Virus record (IMG/VR): IMGVR_UViG_3300025322_000159
Location: 1-24,229 of that record
DNA length: 24,229 nt
Origin: a virus
Direction: 5' to 3' (one strand)
The notes under the pieces were generated by a model that was not told the DNA's origin, made no database searches, and worked only from the letters and a program-made list of their open reading frames with translations. How positions within the stretch are numbered: the stretch's first letter is position 1; each line of letters starts with the position of its first letter. This document shows, in pieces, positions 1-7,174 of this stretch. The translations under genes were made by a program, and so were the position numbers.

Positions 1-195
1 AGAAATAAACCGGTTGATTTCTTTTGCCATCTCAGCCCTGATCGTGGGCGCTTGCCAGAACACCGAGTAACTGAGTAACCCCACCGCTATACCGCACAGT
101 ATCAAGACACCGCTCAATTTAGCCGATAACACGGACTCCTTGACCATCCGGTCGGTGAGGCAATTGGGCGTGAGGCAGGATTGGTTGTCAGGCAT
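1..195 (-). CDS. Small single-pass membrane protein, 3' end beyond the left edge
   Basis: The frame opens at the ATG complementary to 193-195 and is still open at base 1, giving 65 visible residues (MPDNQSCLTP at the start). A hydrophobic stretch at about residues 27-46 (SGVLILCGIAVGLL within it) is a probable transmembrane helix. It is followed by a charged segment (TIRAEMAKEI) that could continue as a coiled coil. The start overlaps the end of the upstream 30-aa gene, and AGGGAGA lies a few bases upstream as a ribosome binding site. Its position after the spike-adapter genes and its topology would fit a lysis-associated protein such as a holin accessory or spanin, but no family signature is visible and this role is a guess. 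Confidence 0.6.
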   Translation of the reverse strand, partial: MPDNQSCLTPNCLTDRMVKESVLSAKLSGVLILCGIAVGLLSYSVFWQAPTIRAEMAKEINRFIS

Positions 196-280
196 AGTAG
201 GTTCTCCCTGGACGTGGAGCGGGTGGGGGTTTGGGTTTTGGCTTAGGGCGCTTGACGGGCTTCACTGTGCGCTTGGTCAT
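188..280 (-). CDS. 30-aa Lys/Pro-rich basic microprotein
   Basis: This short frame reads MTKRTVKPVKRPKPKPKPPP and continues APRPGRTYYA before a TGA. It is supported by signals rather than length. The ATG overlaps the TGA of the upstream 64-aa gene as ATGA, GGAGGGGGC sits directly before the start, and its own TGA falls inside the start region of the next gene. The protein is almost entirely Lys, Arg and Pro, with no hydrophobic core, so it is probably disordered and could bind nucleic acid or an acidic partner. It resembles in composition the 39-aa peptide near 20.9 kb and the tail of the 115-aa protein near 19.7 kb. Function is unknown. Confidence 0.55.
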   Translation of the reverse strand: MTKRTVKPVKRPKPKPKPPPAPRPGRTYYA

Positions 281-471
281 GCCCCCTCCGTGAGTAACTT
301 ATCGCAGAAATGCTTTGAAAATTCGTCAGCACTATCGTAGGAACACCCTTTCACCCAACGACCATCCCATGCGAGATAGCACTGGTCAGCCAAATGGTCA
401 GGCGAGTCTACGTGGTCACACACCGCTGTGTTTGTCGTTGACCCGCATTTTCTACACGTCTTGATACCCAT
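277..471 (-). CDS. 64-aa zinc-ribbon-like small protein
   Basis: The start is taken as the ATG at 471 because AAGGAGG lies six to seven bases upstream; a GTG one codon earlier is less well placed. The protein has a CRKCGS knuckle near the N-terminus and further Cys residues in VCDH, DQCY and KGCSY, so a zinc-binding fold is plausible. The pattern CxxCGS followed by an aromatic-rich loop and KGCSY is also seen at the C-terminus of the glycosyltransferase-like protein at 19963-20802, which suggests a shared ribbon module. It sits between the spike adapter and a 30-aa basic peptide, with an ATGA overlap to the latter. Role unknown. Confidence 0.6.
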   Translation of the reverse strand: MGIKTCRKCGSTTNTAVCDHVDSPDHLADQCYLAWDGRWVKGCSYDSADEFSKHFCDKLLTEGA

Positions 472-489
472 CACACCCCTCCTTGCATC

Positions 490-1041
490 CTATGCCCTAT
501 ACCAGTTGTTATCCGTAACGGAGCGAACCAGCCTGGTGCCCACACCCTGCACATCGAGGTCCACGTACTCCTGACCCTGCACGGTGCCGGTTGCCGGTGT
601 GATCCTGACCGGATTGGCCGATGAGTCGGTTTTGAATATTTCGTAGTAGGCGGGTGCCAGGGGATCGTCTGCGGATAGGATGTTGGCGTTGAACGTGGCG
701 GCTGCGGCATCACCGAATATCTGGAGGGTTGCCCCGATGCTGCCGGTGTCGATGCCGGCTACCGTGTCTGCCGTGTAGATCATCAGACCGTCCTCATCGT
801 AGAGCGCCATTGCATAGCTGCCGGATAGCCACACATCGGCTCGGCCACCGGCATCAAGTATGACGGGGTTGCTGTTGGGCGTCTGACCGGTGGCGTCGGT
901 GTATGTTGATTTGGGGAAGCTTTGCCCGGGGCCAGCGACAGTGGTCGGTTGGGCGGTGTAGAGTAGAGCGCCGGCAGCCGGCATACCTGACGACAGGAAC
1001 TCGGCAAAGCGCGGCATGGGACAGAGGACTGTCAGAGACAT
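490..1041 (-). CDS. Tail spike/fibre head-binding adapter (stand-alone N-terminal domain)
   Basis: The 183-aa protein carries the typical podoviral spike head-binding pattern: a short lead-in, GALLYTAQPTTVAGPG, then TYTDATGQTPNSNPVILDAG, GRADVWLSGSY and LYDEDGLMIYT. In P22-like phages this domain anchors the spike to the tail hub and is followed by a large beta-helix receptor-binding domain. Here the protein ends shortly after the head-binding region in a compact C-terminal segment (GTRLVRSVTDNNWYRA), so it looks like a separate adapter or a spike that has lost its receptor-binding part. Its place directly after the gp16-like gene matches the position of spike gene 9 in P22. The start ATG at 1041 has only a weak GGCGGG upstream; an ATG at 1017 is possible. 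Confidence 0.75.
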   Translation of the reverse strand: MSLTVLCPMPRFAEFLSSGMPAAGALLYTAQPTTVAGPGQSFPKSTYTDATGQTPNSNPVILDAGGRADVWLSGSYAMALYDEDGLMIYTADTVAGIDTGSIGATLQIFGDAAAATFNANILSADDPLAPAYYEIFKTDSSANPVRITPATGTVQGQEYVDLDVQGVGTRLVRSVTDNNWYRA

Positions 1042-1066
1042 GGGGTACCCGCCTGTATGGGTTGAG

Positions 1067-1092
1067 AGCCGCTGGCCCGTTGCCGAGCGGCT
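1067..1092 (-). terminator. GC-rich hairpin between ejection and adapter genes
   Basis: The arms AGCCGCT (1067-1073) and AGCGGCT (1086-1092) are perfect complements, and an inner GGC/GCC pair with a one-base bulge extends the stem. No U-tract follows on either strand, so it may be a leader hairpin or mRNA stability element rather than a true intrinsic terminator. It lies in the 87-bp gap after the gp16-like gene and downstream of a promoter-like pair. Confidence 0.4.
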
Positions 1093-1098
1093 GTGTGG

Positions 1099-1127
1099 AT
1101 ATGAGCATATTACGTGGCGTATGTCAA
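1099..1127 (-). promoter_or_regulatory. Candidate sigma70-type promoter upstream of the spike adapter
   Basis: On the minus strand a perfect TTGACA (complement of 1122-1127) is followed after 17 bases by TCATAT (complement of 99-104 past 1000), preceded by TGC as an extended -10. The -10 itself is poor (3 of 6). It sits in the largest gap between the co-directional genes of the left half and would transcribe the adapter and the small genes downstream. Confidence 0.4.
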
Positions 1128-1128
1128 G

Positions 1129-4100
1129 CTATTTACCGCCTGTGACCGCGCTCAACGCTCCAGCGGCACCCTCAACCACTGCACCGCCTGCCGCCGCTGT
1201 GCCCTCGGGATCGGCCAGCATCTGGATGAAATACGGCTTGAGTGTGGTGGCTGCACGCTGGCTGATGTCCGAGTAGCGTTTGGCGCGGTAGATTTCCATC
1301 AGCGAGGCGGCTACGTTGCCGTCCAGCAAACCGTCCTGGATGATCTGGTCAACTCGCCCCTCGGCTGCTTTCATGGGGTTCTTGACCACCGCGCCGACCG
1401 CCCCCTTGACCGAGTTCATCAGCCAGCCGGCCTTGGCTAGTACGGCGCCGAACATGGATACCTTGTCGCCGAGCGCCAACAGGTCCAGCTTCTCAGCGGT
1501 GTTACTACCCCTGAGTGTGGCTACCACGTTACTGCGCTCCGATATTTCCAGAGTATGCGCCCAATCCATCACCGCCCGGGTGCTGCCGAAATACTTACCG
1601 ATGCTCGGACCAAACTGCTTCTTGGCGAATTTGATAGCCATGCGAGCCGACATGGTGGGATTACGCAGGGAGTCCACACCCAAGCCGTCAAGGTGGGCGC
1701 GTATCGCCTTGGGTAGTTGACCCTTGATGATCTGCTCCACGTCGCGTGTCAGACCGAGAGTATTCAGCACCTCGGCATTGTCTCCCAGGAACCGCTCGGC
1801 TGCCGGTACGCTCATCACGCCGGTTGACGGCTCGATAGCGGCCTTGGTGAACCGTGTGACTACGTGCGGGTAGACTAGCTCGCCGGCTGCCTGCCGACCG
1901 GCTGTCATGCGGGCAGCCTGGTCAACGGGTCCGGTGGCCGGCACATACGGCATCTTGGCCCTGACCAGTTCAAACGCGCCACGGGGTGTGAACACCTTGT
2001 CGGGTATCTGCTCCAGCGGGGTATTCAGACCGCCGTACTGATCGCCCTTCTTGAGTATGCCAGCGATGGTGTCCCGGGCGAAGCGGTCTTTTTGTTCCTC
2101 GCGGGTGTACCGGCGTGCGCTGGCATAGCTGGCTGCCACATCCTCGGCTGGTTGGGCGGCTGTCAGGGTGTCGGTGAGTGTCTGGCGACGGGCGGTCAGT
2201 TCGGTGAGTGCGGGTGACTGTGGTGGTTTGTCCGTTGCATTTTTGAACTTACTAGGGTCACTGATATAATATACTGTGCTGTCTGCCTTTCCACCGGGGG
2301 TGTCTTTTACGTTTGTAAAGATTATCCCGTCATGACCCCCCGCTTTCATTTGTTCAATGTACTCTACAAGGGCTTTAGAGCGTATCTTTCCCTTATCATC
2401 AGTGTAATGTTTTGCCCCGTAGTCATAGCCGGTAGTATCTACTTTAAGCGGGTTTTTCAAATTAAGACGCCCGTGTAACAACGTGGTTCTGCCCTCAATT
2501 TTTTTTACGTCAGGTTCACCAAACATTTTTACAAGTTCTTCTCTTGAAAGTCCTGAATATCTATATTTTTCTGCCACGTCCTTGGTGCTGAACACAAAGC
2601 CGTTATTGGTTAAGTCTCCTGCTTGTTCCCCCGCACGGTCCAAAGATAAACCACCCTCATGAAGATGTCGGCTCCCGTGCCATACCTCTATCCCCTCATC
2701 AGCCCCCGCGCCACCGACTGTCGGCACAGGTTTACCAGCCTTCTCATACGCCGCTGTCAACCGAGCCTGGTACATGGCGTCCGACTCGCCGGTCATCTTC
2801 ATCATGCCCGGTTGAGTGCCCATGTCAGCACGCATAGCGACCAAGTCGGGCTTGGCGCCGGCTGCTTGCTCTGCTGCAATGCGCTCATCGAGTGTGGCCA
2901 TCTGGCTGCGCACCTTGCTCGGGTATATGATACGCCCCTCATGGATAGCCACATCCCCCGCCTCGGCAGACTTGCCCATTGCCTCAAACGAATCCCACAC
3001 ACCCTGTTTGACGCGTTGCAATGCCGATGCAGCGGCCCGGTCGCCTGACTGTATCGCCTGACTGATCCTGCCGTCAATGGTCTCCTTGATCGACTTGAGA
3101 CCCCCTGCCGTCTTGTCAGCATTCTTGGCGAACGTAGCCACACCCTCTACGGCCTTGCGTGCGGTCTCGTCCAGGTTGCTATCGAGCGTGGTCTGTAAGG
3201 CGTCGTCAAACTCGGCTCGGGGCATCTCATACTTGAACTCGGGCTGGTTGAATAGCCGCTTGACCTCCGGTGCCACCTGAGCTTCCGACTCCTGCACCGA
3301 CTTGACGATCCGCTCACCGGTCGTGCTGGCGTACTCGCTGGCTGGCATAGCCTCACCGCGACCTACCTGGCGGCCTACGCGGGTCAGAGCGGCATCGGCG
3401 TTGACGGCTGAGTTGAGGTTCACCCGCTCATCGAACGGCATGGCACCGTCGCTGGTACCCCGGGTCTTGTACTTGAGCCGCTGCTTCTGCTCCAGGGCGA
3501 GTAGTTTACCACCCTCACGCTGGCCGGCGCTCGACTGGAGGGGTCGCTGACCCGGGCGGTCGGCGTTCAGACGGTTGAACAGCGCGTCGTCGCGGTTGCG
3601 GGTGGCCTGCTTGACCTGAGCCAGCCGGTTACTGTCGGTGACGGTGGTGCGCTCAGCAAATCCCGGGTCGGTCGTCTTCCAGTTGCCATTGACACCTGTG
3701 GCTGCGTCACCGAACTCTTGGGCCGCGTTGATACGGTTACGGACGGGACTGAGCGGGGCGCCCCGCTGGATGAGGTTCTTGCCGCCCTGTACCAGTGCGC
3801 CGGCACCCTTGGCAAGTAGCGCACCGCCCATCTCCAGACCGGCGCCTGTCGCAAGCTGGTTGACGGTCTTGCCTACCTGTTGTGTGGCTGTACGGTTCGG
3901 TACTCCCTCGATCATGTCGGCAAGCTGGTTGCCTGTCGCATAGCCGAGAGCCGAGCCGGCTACCGTGCCAGCCGTTGCACCCGGTATCGCGCCGACCAGC
4001 GGGATGGTCACACCTCCTGTCAGGCCGCCGACCGCCGCACCGCCGATGCCGCCTGCAACCGCTCCACCACCCTCAAGGATGGGTCGCACGGCGTCAGCTA

Positions 4101-4326
4101 CACCCTTGCGTGTCGGGGTGCCGAGTGACTGACCCTTAGCTTTACCCCAATTGCGTACCCGGGTGCCAGCCGTACCCTCGTCGGCCAGGAAGTCGCTGGC
4201 TGTCTTGCGTGGGCCTGCGGGCGCCGTGCCACCGTGCTGCGCGGCAAGCTGATCGAGTATCCCACCGCTGCTGGCTGCTGGAGGCGCTGCGGCGTGCTTG
4301 GCTGCCAGGTCGTCAAGGATTCCCAT
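1129..4326 (-). CDS. Large ejection (internal virion) protein, gp16-like position, with embedded ADP-ribosyltransferase-like domain
   Basis: The 1065-aa protein begins with two copies of GILDxLAAxH (residues 2-11 and 22-31). A long Gly/Ala-rich glycine-zipper stretch follows at about 85-140 and could insert into membranes, as expected for a podoviral ejection protein. Residues about 545-697 form a distinct domain: EVWHGSRH, NNGFVFSTKDVAEKYRY, LNLKNPLKVD, AGGHDGIIF and STVYYISDPSKFK. This order matches the ART fold seen in polyvalent phage proteins and exotoxins, with His-Gly-Ser at the NAD-binding start. The DNA for this domain is visibly AT-richer than the rest of the gene. The C-terminal third is helical with no family I can name. 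GAGGTGGTGAC precedes the ATG. Gene order places it at the P22 gene 16 position. Confidence 0.8.
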   Translation of the reverse strand: MGILDDLAAKHAAAPPAASSGGILDQLAAQHGGTAPAGPRKTASDFLADEGTAGTRVRNWGKAKGQSLGTPTRKGVADAVRPILEGGGAVAGGIGGAAVGGLTGGVTIPLVGAIPGATAGTVAGSALGYATGNQLADMIEGVPNRTATQQVGKTVNQLATGAGLEMGGALLAKGAGALVQGGKNLIQRGAPLSPVRNRINAAQEFGDAATGVNGNWKTTDPGFAERTTVTDSNRLAQVKQATRNRDDALFNRLNADRPGQRPLQSSAGQREGGKLLALEQKQRLKYKTRGTSDGAMPFDERVNLNSAVNADAALTRVGRQVGRGEAMPASEYASTTGERIVKSVQESEAQVAPEVKRLFNQPEFKYEMPRAEFDDALQTTLDSNLDETARKAVEGVATFAKNADKTAGGLKSIKETIDGRISQAIQSGDRAAASALQRVKQGVWDSFEAMGKSAEAGDVAIHEGRIIYPSKVRSQMATLDERIAAEQAAGAKPDLVAMRADMGTQPGMMKMTGESDAMYQARLTAAYEKAGKPVPTVGGAGADEGIEVWHGSRHLHEGGLSLDRAGEQAGDLTNNGFVFSTKDVAEKYRYSGLSREELVKMFGEPDVKKIEGRTTLLHGRLNLKNPLKVDTTGYDYGAKHYTDDKGKIRSKALVEYIEQMKAGGHDGIIFTNVKDTPGGKADSTVYYISDPSKFKNATDKPPQSPALTELTARRQTLTDTLTAAQPAEDVAASYASARRYTREEQKDRFARDTIAGILKKGDQYGGLNTPLEQIPDKVFTPRGAFELVRAKMPYVPATGPVDQAARMTAGRQAAGELVYPHVVTRFTKAAIEPSTGVMSVPAAERFLGDNAEVLNTLGLTRDVEQIIKGQLPKAIRAHLDGLGVDSLRNPTMSARMAIKFAKKQFGPSIGKYFGSTRAVMDWAHTLEISERSNVVATLRGSNTAEKLDLLALGDKVSMFGAVLAKAGWLMNSVKGAVGAVVKNPMKAAEGRVDQIIQDGLLDGNVAASLMEIYRAKRYSDISQRAATTLKPYFIQMLADPEGTAAAGGAVVEGAAGALSAVTGGK

Positions 4327-4337
4327 GTGTCACCACC

Positions 4338-5054
4338 TCAAATGCTTATTAACTCGCAGAGTATCCCGCAATCGCCCATAATCATTGGTTCGTGTCGCCC
4401 GCGTTCGGGGTCAAGTTCATCAAGCCATATATTTTTTTTGATTATCGGGAAACCGATGTCTCTTTCCATTTTTGCGCGGGATGCAAATACTTCTGGAAAA
4501 TCAACCCTGATTTTATTCCAATAACCCATACCACCCTTCACGCAACCGATACAGTTGTTGTTGTGGTAGCCTAGATCATACATTGCTGGTCGTCTGATTC
4601 CGCTTGCAGCGAGAACAGCGTGAGCGTGTTCCTTTGTCATTTCTCTATCAATGAGGGGGAATAGATGTTCATGATTCGGCATATTCGACACTATGTCGGA
4701 TGCTCTATCTTTCTCATCGAAATCTAGACCCCACACTATACGCAGATTGCCTTCATTCTCGTATTCAAACTGTTTACGTACTGTTCGTTTCAAATGTTTA
4801 GTGCATACTGCACCAGTTTGACGCGACCTAATGAATGAGTTATACCGGCATACTGAATCAACACTCTTAAATGGCGACTGCCATATCTCAACCTCTTTCC
4901 CAAACCATTGTTCACAGTCTTTGACGAATCGCATGGAATCAGGATGTTGGTCGTCAATATGTGTGTACATGACACGCTGTATCTGGTCTATGGCTAGCTT
5001 AATCGCAACTGCAGATGACCCACCCGCGCTAAAATAACCTACTGTTTGATCCAT
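4338..5054 (-). CDS. PP-loop ATP pyrophosphatase, PAPS-reductase-like
   Basis: The 238-aa protein starts with a PP-loop variant, FSAGGSSAVAIKLA (residues 8-21). It keeps the SxGxxS spacing of N-type ATP pyrophosphatases instead of the usual SGGxDS. HIDDQHPDSMRFVKD follows where family members place a nucleotide-binding acidic segment. The C-terminus has NNNCIGCVKGGMGYWNKIR (Cys168, Cys171), a signature I recognise from phage-encoded PAPS-reductase-like proteins. Such enzymes adenylate a substrate and often transfer sulfur or another nucleophile; the actual substrate here is unknown. GGAGGGG precedes the ATG. The gene lies between two ejection-protein genes and is AT-richer than both, suggesting later acquisition. 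Confidence 0.75.
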   Translation of the reverse strand: MDQTVGYFSAGGSSAVAIKLAIDQIQRVMYTHIDDQHPDSMRFVKDCEQWFGKEVEIWQSPFKSVDSVCRYNSFIRSRQTGAVCTKHLKRTVRKQFEYENEGNLRIVWGLDFDEKDRASDIVSNMPNHEHLFPLIDREMTKEHAHAVLAASGIRRPAMYDLGYHNNNCIGCVKGGMGYWNKIRVDFPEVFASRAKMERDIGFPIIKKNIWLDELDPERGRHEPMIMGDCGILCELISI

Positions 5055-5068
5055 TTCACCCCTCCAGG

Positions 5069-5251
5069 TTAGTGTTGTGCTAGACCTCTCATAAACCAGT
5101 AGTATGCCTGACTGTCGATCTCACCTTGGCAGTGGTTACAGCGGTATTTCTTGTTCAGCGGCTTGTCGGGCGTGATGTCATGGAAGCTGTGATATTCACA
5201 CTCAGCCAGCCGGCGATGGTTCTCTTTGACTGCATCGGCAGCGTGCGTCAT
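5069..5251 (-). CDS. 60-aa small protein with a CxxC knuckle
   Basis: The ATG at 5251 overlaps the TGA of the upstream 637-aa ejection-type gene as ATGA, so translation is probably coupled. The only recognisable feature is YRCNHCQGEI in the second half, half of a zinc ribbon or a redox CxxC; CEYH earlier could supply further ligands. The rest is polar with several His residues. It is not a known virion component to me. It lies within the ejection gene block, upstream of the PP-loop gene. Confidence 0.55.
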   Translation of the reverse strand: MTHAADAVKENHRRLAECEYHSFHDITPDKPLNKKYRCNHCQGEIDSQAYYWFMRGLAQH

Positions 5252-7161
5252 AGTCCCTTGGCCCTCTGGAATGCCTGGCCTATCTCGGCATCGTCGTACC
5301 CGCGACGTTTGAGGTTCTTGTAGACAGCCTCCTGGCGACCAGCATCACTCCACCGTCCGTGCATGTCGCTGGTGATCCACTTGGCCGCTTGACCGATATG
5401 CGGGGGTGCGGCTGGCTCCTTGCCGCCTGCCATGCGCTGCTTAATCTCGGCGCCGGTATCCTTGAGTGCCTTGATGCGGTTGCCACCCTCCTGCCTTGTG
5501 GCTGCCATCAGCTTCATCATCTCGCTCAGGGGCAGGTTCTTGTCGTGTATCTTGTCCATATCCACACGGGCACCTTCCGACACCTGTGCGACCGAGCCAG
5601 CGCCACCGGCCTGCAGCTTGGCGTTCTCCGTGCTGATAGCCGATACCAACATGTCGTAGATGTTGATGTTGGCTACGCCGACCAGCTTCTTGTTGAAATC
5701 CCGGGTGCCCATGTTCAGTATGCGGTTGCGGTCCAGATTGAGCGTCTTGGACATCGTGGTGATGTGCTTCTCAAGCTGGTCGATGTTATTGTCAATGGTC
5801 CTAACGAAACTGCTGGATGCGTCGAGCTGCTTGGTGTTGAATTTGAGCGACCCGGCGTCAGCCTTGAACGATTGGGTGTCGGCGCCGGCCTCCGCACCGG
5901 ATATACCTTTACCCTGCGCCCATTGCGAATACTCCTTGGCGAATTGAGTACGGCTCCTGCCGGCTTCCTTGCCCCATCCGAAGTCGGGCTTCTCACCGGT
6001 AGCCTTCTTGTTCTCAAACCACCACTGCTTGTCTTCCTTGCTCCAGGCGGTGAATGAGTCGGGCGGCTGAGTGCCGCTGTTCTTGAGATCGAATGTGAAC
6101 TTCTTGTTGTCCTTGAGTGCAGCGGCGTTCTCGGCGCGTACCTGCTTGGCCGCTTCAAACTCGACCTGCTTAGGTGACCATTTGGGGTTCTTGGCGGCTA
6201 ACTGAGCCTTGAGACCATCGAGGTACGCGCCCTCCGTGCTGATCGGGTCACGCGGCTCCTTGGGTTCCCATCCGACCACCTTACCGCCTTTCATTGTCAT
6301 CTTGAACAGGCCGGGTACCTCGGGGTTGATGCCGAGTGTCGGGTTGGCTGCGGCGACGTTGGCAAGCTCCTGGGTGGTGAACGGGCGTGTGACCTCGGTC
6401 TGACCCTTGCCGGTGATCGTGATGTCACCGATATTCGGTATCATGCCCTTGACATCGGGATCGTCCTGGGCCTGCTTGAACAGCGCCTGGAAACCCTCGT
6501 TGTTCCCCTCGGCTACCAGTTTGCCAGCCAGTTCCTTGTACATCGCCATCTTGGGTTCGGTGCGGGTGGCACGCTGTGCTGTCTCGGCAGCGGTGATCTG
6601 CTGGTCGTAGGTGTGAGCATCCTGAGCGGTGATCTGACCGGAGTTGTACAGGTCGCGCAGCCTGACACGCTGTTCCGTGTAGTCGGTCGCCGCTGCGGTG
6701 GGTCCAACCTTGCCACCCTTGGCTGCTGCGGGACTACCGGGGAATTGGACAGGGTTCATACCCCCCGGTGTGACTGCCTGAGCCGGGGCCGCTGGCGCAA
6801 GCTGGTTGACTGGCGCCGTACCACCCGGCACCTGAGCCATCTCACCCATCAGCGCAGCGGCCTGCGGATCGCCTTGACGCTGGAACGCTACCAGCGGGTC
6901 CATGCCGCTCGGTGCCTGCTGCGGTGTGGCTGCCAACTGGTTGACCGGCTGCTGTGGGGTGGTCACACCGCCTTGCTGCTGTGGACCATACAACGCACCG
7001 GCAACCAGACCGGCAACCGTCTTCTTGCGCTGGTCCTCGGCGGCGGCCATACCGGCCAGTCGGTTCTGCAGCCGGTTGGCCTGCATCGCGTCACCGTAGG
7101 CGGCTGCCTGCATGGCTTGCAGCGGGGCGTTCGATATGGGGGTGAAGTCAAGTGGTTGCAT
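5248..7161 (-). CDS. Ejection/internal virion protein, gp20-like position
   Basis: The 637-aa protein begins MQPLDFTPISNAPLQAM with an Ala/Gln-rich helical segment to about residue 65. A low-complexity Pro/Gln/Ala linker follows to about 150, then a long helical body. This is the usual build of podoviral internal virion proteins that are ejected ahead of the DNA, but no named domain is evident. The C-terminus (AGRQEAVYKNLKRRGYDDAE) forms a small helical module. GGTAGGAGG lies upstream of the ATG. Placement directly after the gp7-like gene and before the gp16-like gene follows the P22 7-20-16 order, which is the main reason for this call. Confidence 0.65.
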   Translation of the reverse strand: MQPLDFTPISNAPLQAMQAAAYGDAMQANRLQNRLAGMAAAEDQRKKTVAGLVAGALYGPQQQGGVTTPQQPVNQLAATPQQAPSGMDPLVAFQRQGDPQAAALMGEMAQVPGGTAPVNQLAPAAPAQAVTPGGMNPVQFPGSPAAAKGGKVGPTAAATDYTEQRVRLRDLYNSGQITAQDAHTYDQQITAAETAQRATRTEPKMAMYKELAGKLVAEGNNEGFQALFKQAQDDPDVKGMIPNIGDITITGKGQTEVTRPFTTQELANVAAANPTLGINPEVPGLFKMTMKGGKVVGWEPKEPRDPISTEGAYLDGLKAQLAAKNPKWSPKQVEFEAAKQVRAENAAALKDNKKFTFDLKNSGTQPPDSFTAWSKEDKQWWFENKKATGEKPDFGWGKEAGRSRTQFAKEYSQWAQGKGISGAEAGADTQSFKADAGSLKFNTKQLDASSSFVRTIDNNIDQLEKHITTMSKTLNLDRNRILNMGTRDFNKKLVGVANINIYDMLVSAISTENAKLQAGGAGSVAQVSEGARVDMDKIHDKNLPLSEMMKLMAATRQEGGNRIKALKDTGAEIKQRMAGGKEPAAPPHIGQAAKWITSDMHGRWSDAGRQEAVYKNLKRRGYDDAEIGQAFQRAKGL

Positions 7162-7174
7162 ACTGTGCGGCCTC

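Noticed and set aside
5359-6057. 232-codon plus-strand frame across the 637-aa ejection gene
   Set aside because: It is antisense to a coherent structural gene and has no start signal.
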